Below, one piece after another: positions 55,412 through 64,000 of a DNA stretch of 64,000 bases. The stretch spans positions 389,084 to 453,083 of the forward strand of contig CACRSC010000010.1 of the NCBI GenBank assembly GCA_902651635.1, read 5' to 3'. The notes beneath the pieces are model-generated. The model was not told the origin of the DNA. It ran no database searches and worked only from the letters and a program-made list of their open reading frames with translations. This DNA is from Mastigamoeba balamuthi (Eukaryota; Evosea; Mastigamoebida; Mastigamoebidae). A program made the position numbers and the translations under genes. The first letter of the stretch is position 1, and the number at the start of each line of letters is the position of its first letter.

Positions 55412-58003
55412 TCATGGCTGCGACCCTGCAGTCGCCGACGCCCCGCTGATCGGTGGCAGTGACGGCGTAGCCCCCTTCTTCCCCGGCGACCCCGGCTTGG
55501 ACGGCAGCTTGTCCCCGCCCGTCCCCGGCTTGCTGCGGCCCCCTCCGGCCGTCCCGGGCCCCCCGGGCCCCTGCGGGGGCGGCACGAACGAGCGGGCGCC
55601 GTCGCGGGTGGCCTTGAGCAGGTCCTTGACGATCCACCGCTTGTAGGCGATGTTGGGGGCCAGGTCGAACCAGCCGTCCCTGACGGCCGCAGTGGGCTCC
55701 GGGGCCGCGGCCTCGCACGCGTGGTCCGCCGTCGAGCCCACCAGGCGGTCGCACGCGATGCACTTCTGCAGCCCCGTGCGCGTGAAGGCGCTCTTGGACG
55801 CGCGCCCGTCGTCCTCCTCCGACGTCTGCATCTGCGCGATGGATCTCTGCAGGTCCTTCTCCATCGCCCTCTTGAGCCCTCTGCGATCAAAGGAGTGAGA
55901 ACGGCCGCTGGACAGTGGGGGAGGCGAGGACGCACGAGAGCTCGTCGTGGCCGACCTTGCGCTCGACGGTCTGCTGCAGCATGTCGATCTCCTGGCGGCG
56001 CTCGTTCTCCTTCTCGACGAGCATCTGCTCGATGGCGCTGAGGTCTGCCTTCTTGCGCAGGACCTCGCTGAACTGCTGCGAGAGGCGCTCGATCTGGCGG
56101 CTGAGGTCCACGTTGACCTGCTGCGACTGCAGCTCCTTCTCGCGGCTCTCGAGGCTCAGGTTCGCCGACTGGCCCACGACGACGCCCTGCGCCTGCTGCT
56201 GCGCGGCCAGCTGGTTGTTGCGCAGGTGCTCCTTGACGCCCTTGAGGTCGCTCGACAGCGCCTCGATGAAGTGGCCCATCTCGCTGAGGTCGCGCCGCAC
56301 GTCTGCCACCTTGCCCTGCAGCTCCGCGTGCGACTCGCCCAGACGGTCCATGCGGTCCCCGAGCTCCGAGGCCACGCTGCCGCCGAACGCCCCGCTGAGC
56401 TGCTCGAGGATCCCGGGCCCGGGCTGCTCGCCTTCCTTGTCCTCGATGGCCGCTGCCGCTGCCGCCATCATCACCGCAGTGGCGTCCGGCGTCTCGCGGT
56501 GCGGGGGCGCCTGCTGCGCCGGGGGCTGCTCTCCGCGGTGGCTGTCCGACAGCGGCGGGCTCTCGAGCAGCGACGCATCCACCTCTCCGTCCTCCTGCGG
56601 TATTGTACGTGTGGCGATACATATCAGTTGACTTTTGTCGTATGTGCTGGAGAATGGGGCAGACCTTGTCCTCTCCTGCTGACTCTGGCGGCGCAGACTC
56701 CGCTGACTGCGGGGGGGCCTGCTCCGTTGTTGCCGCGTCTGCTGCAGGGGCAGTGGCCCCATCCGCAGCAGCGCTGGGCGCGCGCGGGGCGACGAGGGCC
56801 TGGGGAATCGCGCCGACGGTGTTGAGCAGCGCGGGGTTCTCCTTGAGCTTGACGTAGAGGAAGCGGGCCAGTTCCTCGAGGGCCTTCTTGTCGGCCTTGA
56901 GGTCGAGGCTCTCGCGGCAGCGCTCGACCTTCTTCGAGTCGCTCTCGACGACCGAGCTGAAGACCTTGAGGTCGGCCTGCATGCGCGCCTGGTTCTTGGC
57001 GACGGCCTTGAGCTGCTTGGTCACCTCGGTCACCTTCATCTTCTCCACGTCCCGCTTGAAGCGGTCGAACGCGTCCAGCGGCGTCAGGAGCTTCAGCTTC
57101 AGCTCCGTGCTGCGCTGTATGTCGTTCTCCGTGCTGCGGATGAGGTCCTCGAGTCTCTGCGATGGGGAAATTCAATTGAGTTCACAATAGAAAAAACGCC
57201 GGAAACGAAGAGAAACAAACGAACCTGGAGAGTCGCGCCAGTGCGCGAGTCGCTGGCCTCGCTGGCGGTGGTAACCTCGGCCTTGATCATGCCCTTAACG
57301 TCCTCGGCAGTGACCGGGGGCCCGTTGGTCTCTGTGTTGATGTGCTTCTGCAGCTCCTTGTCGAGGTCGCCCAGCCCTCGCGATATCTCCTCGCGCAGCT
57401 CGGGCAGGTCGCTCAGCACCCGCGACACGTCCACCCTGATGCTCCCCATGTCCGACGTCGCCTGCGCGATCTCCCCGCTCAGCGTCCTGACCTCTTCCTG
57501 CGCGAGTAAATGTACGCTCAGATCAATTGTGATGGGACAGAAGAGCTCCCTGAGAGGCTCCGGTGCTCAGAGCTCCCTCTGCTCGCGGACAGGGGGGTAG
57601 GGGGTACCTGGATGGAGTGGAGGTCCTCGCGGAGCTTGCCCGAGTACTCCTCCATGTCGCGGTTCTTCTTCTCTGCGTCGTACTTGAAGTTCATGAAGAG
57701 CTCCTCGGTCGTGGCTGCGCGCAGCTCCTGGCGCAGCGTCGAGATCATGTTCTCGAGGTCGCGCTCCTTCTGCGAGCTCCGGGCGACCTGCTTGGCCAGC
57801 TCCTCCCTGCACTGCACGAGGCTCTCCTGCGCCCGCGCGAGGCCCTGCGTCTGCCGGTTGACCTGCGCCACGATGTCCGACAGCACGCCGGCCAGGTTGC
57901 CGAACGCGCACGTCACGTCCACGAGGTTCGCCAGCTGCGGCTCCAGCATCTGCTGGTCGATCAGCGCCGCCGCTGACGTCCCGCCGGCGCCGAGCGCGTC
58001 CAT
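55412..58003 (-). CDS. Long coiled-coil protein, weakly similar to QRICH2/DUF4795 flagellar proteins
   Basis: A predicted 762-residue protein. Exons: 58003-57608, 57497-57225, 57156-56665, 56594-55936 and 55880-55412, phases agreeing. Most of it is helical coiled coil (QVNRQTQGLARAQESLVQC, LRQELRAATTEELFM, DVEKMKVTEVTKQLK, QIERLSQQFSEVLRKKADL), interrupted by an Ala/Pro/Gln-rich linker at about 390-450. Near the C-terminus come GLKRAMEKDLQR and a CIACDRLV motif, then a Pro/Gly/Lys-rich tail. Helical segments with repeated KADxxALE phrases and a terminal C-x-x-C-D-R/K motif recall DUF4795 of QRICH2 and relatives, linked to sperm flagella; the match is by eye and weak. If right, the organism has or had flagella. 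It diverges from USP15 across 327 bp. Confidence 0.75.
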
Positions 58004-58330
58004 TTGTGTGGGGCCTGTCTGTGGGGCTGGAAGGGGATGGGGGGCGGGTGGTGGGAGGGTTCTGGTGGGAGTGTGGGCTGCGGGTCTCTGTGGCTTCCGA
58101 CTCTCTTCTGGTGCGCAGGCTCCGGCGTGTAGCGCGCAGCACCCGAGCGACGAGTGGGGCTTCTAATTATAGACCCTGGGGCTCGATATCTAGGTGATAT
58201 TTTTAGCAGCGGTCCGGGGATATCTCCTGCTGCTGATGTAAGCAGGGATATCTCCCACTTTCGATCTCGCGTCGTTCCCCCCGTTCGTCTTCCACCCACC
58301 GCAACAGCGCGCGCCACCGAGACCACAGCC
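58004..58330. promoter_or_regulatory. Bidirectional promoter region with three GATATC elements
   Basis: Between divergent start codons at 58003 (-) and 58331 (+) lie GATATC at 58185-58190, GGATATCTCC at 58218-58227 and GGATATCTCC at 58247-58256, the last two in identical context and about 29 bp apart. This is the clearest example of the element shared by many upstream regions in the window. Confidence 0.65.
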
Positions 58331-61300
58331 ATGCCGGAGGGTACGCAGCAGGCACCCGAGTCCTGGGAGCGCCAGGACCAGGCGCGCGGCGCCGGCGACG
58401 ACGCGGCGATGCCGGACACGGACGACGCTGCGCGCCGCACGGCCGCCGACTACACTCTCGACGCCCCCGCGCAGCCCGCGGCCCCCGCAGACGCCTCTGC
58501 GCCCGCCCCCTGGTCGCCCCCGCCGCGCCCCGCCACGGGCGCGGGCGAGCGGGACGCCGTCAGGGCGCTGGTGGCCCAGGGGGCGCTGGCCGAGGGCGAG
58601 ACGTGGTACGCCGTCTCGATGCGCTGGTGGCGCTCGTGGCGCGACTACAGCGGCTACGACAAGTACACGTCGTTTTCCAGCCCCTTTTACGTACGCTTCC
58701 CCGCCCCGCCCCGCGCACCCGCCGCGTCGCGTCGCCGGCGCTGACCCCCAGGGCGTTTCTAATTAATCGGTTTTTGCCGGTTTCTGGGTTTTGTTTTGTT
58801 TTGGTTTGGGTTTGTTCGGCGCTCGCGTGGCGTCAGGGATCGGCGGGGTCGATGGCGTACGTGGGGTCCGAGCCGGGGCCCATCAGCAACGACGACATCG
58901 CCGAGGAGGAGGCGACCGTCGGCGTCGTCAACCGCCCAGCGCCCGACGACGACGACGACGACGGTGACGGCGACAACGCCGTCGCCTGCAGCTCGAAGCC
59001 GTCGACCTCCTCCGCGGCCACGGCGACGCCCTCCTCGGCGGCCGCGGAGGCCGAGCAGCCGCAGCAGGCGCAGCAGGCGCAGGCGCCGCAGCAGAGTCGG
59101 TACTGCCTGAGGTCGGCCATGATAGAGAACTCGGACTACGAGGTGGTGCACGAGCGCGTGTGGCGCACGCTGGTCGCGTGGTACACGGGCGGGCCCGAGG
59201 TCTCGGGCGTCGTCACGCGGTCCACTGTTTCGTACGCCAAGAACCTACGTGTCGAGCTGCGCCCGCTCCTGGTCACCGTCTACCTCGACTCGGTCAAGGT
59301 GCGCCCACGCACCCCCCCCCCCCCTCCCCCGTCTGCGCCAGACGACTGTTCTCGCTGCGTACAATTGCCCACTTCGCTGCTGGCTTGCTTTGCTCTGCTT
59401 GGCTCAGTTTCCTCACATGCGCGATTCCCCTGTGCGCTGTGCCAGGGAGCGTGGTTCAAGATGCGGTACCCCAAGTCGACCAAGGTGGAGCAGGTGAAGA
59501 AGGAGGCGTGCGAGAAGTTTGGCGTCGAGGCGGCCAAGACGAAGATCTGGGACTTCCACGGCTTCGAGTTCCACAAGGAGCTGACGGACCTGGGCCAGAG
59601 CCTCGAGAACGCGCAGATCATCGAGCGCAACCCCATCCTCATCGAGCAGCAGAAGCCCGACGGCACGTGGGCCGACCACGCGCGCCGCTACAACACGTAC
59701 CCGTCGTCGGGCTTCCTCTCGTCTTCGTCGACGACGACGTCGTACAACTCGGGGTACTCGTGGGGCTCGTCGTACAGCAGCACGCCGATGGAGGCGCCCG
59801 GGCTCTGCGGCCTGTCGAACCTCGGCAACACGTGCTTCATGAACAGCGCGCTGCAGTGCCTGAGCAACACGGCGCCGCTCGTCAACTACCTGCTGGGGCC
59901 CAACTGGAAGAACGACCTCAACCACCGCAACCCGCTGGGCACGGGCGGCGCGCTGGCGCAGGAGTACCAGCGGCTCGTCGAGGCCATCTGGAAGGGCACG
60001 AGCGGCGTGTTCTCGCCGCGCGAGTTCAAGGGCAAGCTCGAGCGCTTCGCGCCGCAGTTCGCGGGGTACCAGCAGCACGACAGCCACGAGCTGCTGAGCT
60101 ACCTGCTCGACGGCCTGCACGAGGACCTCAACCGCGTGCGCGACAAGCCCTACGTCGAGATGCCCGACTACCACGGCGAGCCCGACACCGAGTGGGCCGC
60201 CTCCTCGTGGGCGCGCCACCTGCTCCGCAACGACTCGTTCATCGTCGACTGCTTCCAGGGCCAGCTGCGCTCGCGCCTCGTCTGCCCGCAGTGCTCCTAC
60301 GTCAGCGTGACGTTCGACCCCTTCATGTACCTCAGCGTCCCGCTGCCGCAGGCCACCTCCAAGCCCGTCGCCGCCGTCTTCCACAGGGCCGAGCCCGGGC
60401 GGCTGCCCGTGAGGCTCAACGCGCGCGTGCCGACGTCGGGGTGCGTCAGGGACGTCTGCCTCTCGGTCGCCCAGGCCGCCACGGGCGCCGGCGCCCCCGC
60501 CGCGGGCTGCGAGCTCGTCGCGACGGACGTGTACATGAGCCGCTTCTACAAGCGCTTCGCCGACAACGAGCCCTCGGACGAGATCGACGAGCGCACGGGC
60601 CTGCACGTCTTCGAGGTGCCCCGGGCCTCGGCCGACGTCGTGCGCGTGACGCTGGTGCTCTCGCGCACCGAGGAGCGCTCGACGACGACGTACAGCTACT
60701 ACTCGTCGCCCTACTCGGAGAGCCTCTTCGGCACGCCCTCGGTGCTGGCCCTGCGCCCGGGGCTCACGTACAACGAGCTGCTGCTCGAGGTCGCGCGGCG
60801 GCTGCTGCCCTACATGGACGCCGCGGCCCTCGCGGAGCTCGCCAGGGACGTCCGCGAGCACCCGGAGCTCGACGTCGCCGAGGAGGCTCCCAGGCACCGC
60901 GGCGCCGACGCCCCGTCGACGTCGACCGCCGCCTCGTCGTCGTCGTCGCGCTACATGGACCCCGACGACACGCCGAGCCCCAGCCCGAGCCCCGACGACG
61001 CCGAGACCGCCGACGCGGAGATGCGCGACTCGACGCCTGCGGCTGCGGCTGCGGCTGCGGCTGCGGCGCCCGAGGCGTCCGAGGCGTCCGAGGCCGAGGC
61101 CGAGGCCAAGAGGGCGCAGGAGGCGCAGGAGAGCGAGGCGGCGGCGATGGCGGAGCTGGACGCCGCGCCCGAGGTCCTGGCGGGCGTGCGCAACTCGGAG
61201 CTGGCGGCGGCGCTGCGGGTCGCGTGGAGGGCGCAGGCGGGCGACAACTACGGCAAGGACTCGGTGGTCGACGCGTTCGACCGCAGCGCGCACGGCACGC

Positions 61301-62127
61301 GGGCGCTGAGCCTGCGCGAGCTGCAGAGCGTCGTGGTGCACTGGTCGCAGGCGCACATCGCGCGGCTGTGGTCCAAGACCCGCGAGAACTCGTACGACGC
61401 GCCGGCGGCTGCGGCGGCGGCGTCGGAGCAGGCCGAGGACGCGGGGGAGCTGACGCTGAGCAGGTGCATGGACCTCTTCGAGCAGGAGGAGCGCCTGGGC
61501 ACCGACGACGCGTGGTACTGCCCGCGGTGCAAGGAGATGCGGCTGGCGACCAAGAAGTTCGACCTGTGGCGCGTGCCGGGCGTGCTGGTCGTGCACCTCA
61601 AGCGCTTCAGCATGAAGAACAGGTACTTCCGCGACAAGCTCGACACCGAGGTCAAGTTCCCGCTCGAGGGCCTCGACCTCAGCACGCGCGTGCTTTGCCC
61701 GCACGACAAGCCGCTGGTCTACGACCTCTTCGCCGTCTCGAACCACTACGGCTCGCTGGGCGGCGGGCACTACACGGCGTTCGCCAAGTCCAAGGACAGC
61801 GGCAAGTGGCACAGGTTCGACGACAGCCACGTCAGCGAGGTCAGCAGCCCCGCGGCCGAGGTCTGCACGAGCGCCGCGTACGTCCTGTTCTACCAGCTGC
61901 GCGACTTTGTGCCCCCGAGCCCCGCGGCGACGCCCAGGTCGCCTGCGCCCGAGGCGTCGCTGTCGCCCTCGCCGGCGCCGGCAGCAGCGCCGGTGCAGAG
62001 GCCCCTGAGCAACCTGCCCAACGCCGACAGCGACACCGAGGACGACACCAGCGCGTGGCTCGAGGACAACTCCAAGGCCAACGTGGGCAGCGGCGGCCCC
62101 TCAACATCGGACAACATCGACATCTGA
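58331..62127 (+). CDS. USP15: Ubiquitin carboxyl-terminal hydrolase of the USP4/USP11/USP15 family (DUSP-UBL-split USP)
   Basis: A predicted deubiquitinating cysteine protease of 1,167 residues. Exons: 58331-58690, 58837-59298 and 59446-62127, all phase 0. The DUSP domain spans the first splice junction (GETWYAVSMRWWRSWRDY in exon 1, PGPISNDD and WRTLVAWYTGG in exon 2). A ubiquitin-like domain follows (FKMRYPKSTKVEQVKKEA, LIEQQKPDGTW). The catalytic Cys box (GLCGLSNLGNTCFMNSALQ, Cys ~404) and His box (SLGGGHYTAF) are intact, and GYQQHDSHELLSYLLDGLHE matches the family. The catalytic domain is split by a long insertion with Ala/Asp/Ser runs, as in USP4/15. Zinc-ribbon cysteines are visible (LVCPQCSY; WYCPRCKEM). 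USP4, 11 and 15 separated within vertebrates, so this is a pre-duplication orthologue and the symbol is nominal. The ATG at 58331 begins an Ala/Pro-rich leader. Confidence 0.94.
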
Positions 62128-62669
62128 GCACCCGAGAGACCCCGTCACCCACCCCCTTGCCACCCCTCGCAACGAAGTCGCAGGAACAGGATTTAAGTAC
62201 AGAAATGTGGTTTCCTACGAGCCGCCGCCACCTTGCTTGCTTGGCACAGACTTCAAGATCACAGGAGAACACGATAATCCATCGGAGACGGCTTGGGGCA
62301 AATGGCACTGCAATAACACTGGGAACGTGATCAATTCAACAAAATGATCGAACACAACACACTTGCATACAACACGCAGTGGCAAGGTTGAATTCCCAAA
62401 ATTATTGTGACCTGGGAGAACGCGGGCGGGCTCCTCGTTGGTGGATCACCCGCTAAGAGACAAAATACTGCCAAACACCACCGAATTATGTTGCTTGTTC
62501 AAAACAGGCTGTAGGTGAGTCGCACTGCAAGCGCGGCGAGCGAGCTAAGGGGAACCGTCACGTCATGTATTGTCCTTTGAACTCTCATGCGCGAGCTCGC
62601 CTCTCAGAGAAGGTGGAAAGCAAGGGGGGGAGGAGGAGCTCAGGGCTCAGAGCAGCGCCAGCCCGCTCC
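62128..62669. other. Convergent 3' spacer, USP15 / SmB
   Basis: These 542 bp lie between the stop codons of two convergent genes. The sequence is markedly less GC-rich than the exons and contains the 3' untranslated regions. I see no canonical AATAAA and no gene. Confidence 0.5.
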
Positions 62670-63413
62670 TCACATGCCGCGGCCGCCCGGCGGGGCCATG
62701 CCCGGGGGCATCATGCCCGGCGGCGGCATGCCGCGGAAGGCGGGGGGCATCATGCCCGGGGGCGCCATGCCCGGCGGCATGCCCGGCATGCCCGGGGGCA
62801 TCATCCCCGGCGGCATCATGCCCGGCGGCGGCACCATCCCCGGCGGCATCGGCGGCATCCCGCGCCCGCCCGCCGGCGGCATCATGCCCGGCGGCGCCAT
62901 GCCCGGCGGCATCATCCCCGGCGGCATCGGCGGCATCCCCGCGCGCCCCATCGGCATCGGCATGAACGGCGGCATCGCCCCCGCGCGCCCCGCGAACCCC
63001 GGCGGCATCATCGCGGCCGGCGCGGGCACCCCCACGCCCTTGGCCGGCCCCGCCAGCCCCGCCGGCGCGCCCACCATCGGCGGCGCCGCGATGCCCCTGC
63101 CCGCCGCGCGCCCCGCGCCCTGGCCCCCCTGCGCCCCCGCCTTGCGCGCGGCGGCGTTGGGCGGCGGGCCCTCGACGCTCATCGAGACGATGCACTCGCC
63201 GCGCAGCACGACGAAGCCCAGCGTCCGCTTCTCCTCGCGCTCGCCGTCCTTCTTGCCGTCCTTGCCGCGCACGCGGCGGAACTCCTCCGCGTCCTTGAGG
63301 CAGACGTTCATGTGCTTGTCAAACGCCAGGAACTGCCCGCTCAGCGTGCGCCCGTCGTCGATCGTCACGCGCATGCGGTAGTTGATCCAGTTGGTCATAC
63401 GCGACTTGCTCAT
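62670..63413 (-). CDS. SNRPB: Small nuclear ribonucleoprotein Sm B (SmB/B')
   Basis: SmB is one of seven core proteins forming the ring around U1, U2, U4 and U5 snRNAs. This single-exon gene encodes 247 residues. The Sm1 motif ([28 protein letters not shown]) and Sm2 motif ([16 protein letters not shown]) are intact. The tail is a long series of PPGM, MPPGM and GGRGM repeats, corresponding to the Pro-rich PPPGMRPP tail of animal SmB but richer in Gly and Met and with few Arg, so dimethyl-arginine sites would be limited. It is one of the few intronless genes here. Upstream elements GAATATCCC (63591) and GGAATATCGC (63641) lie 178-230 bp from the ATG. Confidence 0.95.
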   Translation of the reverse strand: MSKSRMTNWINYRMRVTIDDGRTLSGQFLAFDKHMNVCLKDAEEFRRVRGKDGKKDGEREEKRTLGFVVLRGECIVSMSVEGPPPNAAARKAGAQGGQGAGRAAGRGIAAPPMVGAPAGLAGPAKGVGVPAPAAMMPPGFAGRAGAMPPFMPMPMGRAGMPPMPPGMMPPGMAPPGMMPPAGGRGMPPMPPGMVPPPGMMPPGMMPPGMPGMPPGMAPPGMMPPAFRGMPPPGMMPPGMAPPGGRGM

Positions 63414-63928
63414 CTTCGCGGCGTGTCGGTTCTCCTCGGCTCTCTGCGGCCCTCCTGCTCTGCGGTCGGTGGTCCTCGGGGGGGGAAGGTTGATAAAATT
63501 GCGCGTCCGGCGTCGAGTCCGCTCGCTGGTCCCCGGGCGCGCCAAACGAAAAAACACAACACAAAAGTTTCCCTCGTGTGACGTCACGAAGAATATCCCG
63601 GGGATACGTGTATCTTGTGGATGTTGAATCTACCTCGCTCGGAATATCGCGCTCTTTGTCCTATCTCCGTTCCCCTTTCCTCGCCCCTCTGGAGCGAGGA
63701 CCTGACCGCCTCTCCCTCCCTCCCCCGACGGGGGCGAGGCAGTGGCCGGCGGCCCAGCCCACCGGCGGTCCGGAACTGGCCCCAGCTGCTGACGTGGGGG
63801 TTACTATTCTCGACGATAACCGAACCCGCTTGGCGGCCCACTGTGGGGGGTGGGGGTGTGCACCTTGCACCTTTTCCGTCTCCGGATCGCCCGACTGGGG
63901 CTCAGTTGCAGCGGTCCCCTTCGCGCCA
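63414..63928. promoter_or_regulatory. Divergent spacer upstream of SmB and the truncated right-edge gene
   Basis: This 515-bp spacer separates the SmB start (63413, -) from the start of a gene cut by the window edge (63929, +). GAATATCCCGGGGATAC at 63591 and GGAATATCGC at 63641 are copies of the recurrent upstream element, and a TGACGTCA palindrome occurs at 63580-63587. No other gene is seen. Confidence 0.5.
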
Positions 63929-64000
63929 ATGCGTACCGCGCCCGCGCTGCCCGTGGCCCTCGCTGGGCCCCTCGTGCCGCTGCTGCTGCCGCTGCTGCTG
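63929..64000 (+). CDS. Start of a secreted or membrane protein, truncated by the window edge
   Basis: The ATG at 63929 opens a frame that remains open to the end of the window (24 codons). The residues are a basic start (MRTA) followed by an almost uninterrupted hydrophobic run (VALAGPLVPLLLPLLL), typical of a signal peptide. Nothing can be said about the mature protein. The call rests on that signature and on the divergent-promoter layout. Confidence 0.45.
   Translation, partial: MRTAPALPVALAGPLVPLLLPLLL

Noticed and set aside
59160-62330. Long alternative frames on both strands over the USP15-type gene
   Set aside because: Shadow frames in GC-rich DNA; only one frame contains the Cys and His boxes and the DUSP and UBL domains.
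62690-63100. Periodic GGIMPGG-like frame on the + strand
   Set aside because: It is the reverse complement of the PPGM repeat tail of SmB.

Overview
This window is nuclear DNA from a GC-rich, intron-dense, gene-dense eukaryote. I read 15 protein-coding genes, one of them cut by the right edge, carrying about 107 spliceosomal introns, most of them 40-300 nt. The gene content (receptors joining TKL-type kinases to a class III nucleotide cyclase, a Zn2Cys6+PAS transcription factor, Tc1-like remnants, animal-like splicing, nucleoporin and deubiquitinase orthologues) points to a free-living amoebozoan of the Acanthamoeba or Mastigamoeba kind. A coiled-coil protein faintly like flagellar QRICH2 would favour a lineage that keeps flagella. 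The species assignment is inference. Exon coordinates come from hand splicing, checked by reading phase and, where possible, by paralogue or human-orthologue alignment recalled from memory.

Layout. 0-9 kb: CWC22 splicing factor (+), a Zn2Cys6/PAS regulator (-), and a protein with three SH3 domains and a coiled coil (+). 9.3-17.7 kb: a giant receptor (+) with three LamG-like domains, many Cys/Asp-rich repeats, a membrane segment, then kinase, cyclase and second kinase. 17.7-20.1 kb: an AT-rich island with two decayed Tc1/mariner transposases and a pyrimidine microsatellite. 20.1-24.5 kb: USP48-type deubiquitinase (-). 24.7-33.8 kb: two more kinase-cyclase-kinase receptors, head to head around a 141-bp spacer. 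33.9-43.1 kb: a 2,706-residue single-pass membrane protein of unknown family (-). 43.5-46.0 kb: Nup62 (+). 46.1-50.5 kb: a Cys-rich protein with a C-terminal membrane anchor (-) and a TBC1D20-type Rab GAP (-). 50.9-55.1 kb: an unusual fusion of ubiquitin-like folds, a U-box-like segment, a split vWA domain, an E2 core and a RING (-). 55.4-58.0 kb: a coiled-coil protein (-). 58.3-62.1 kb: USP4/15-type deubiquitinase (+). 62.7-63.4 kb: Sm protein B (-). The right edge cuts a gene that opens with a signal peptide (+).

Themes. (1) Ubiquitin biology is well represented: two deubiquitinases and an E2-E3 fusion. (2) The three receptors share one cytoplasmic module but carry two unrelated ectodomain types. 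Two of them have a pseudokinase before the cyclase, and each cyclase lacks a different catalytic residue. (3) Gene expression signals look lineage-specific: introns usually open GTGCG or GTACG, several appear to be GC-AG, and most non-receptor genes carry a GATATC/GAATATC-like element 40-250 bp upstream of the start codon, which I do not see at the receptor genes.
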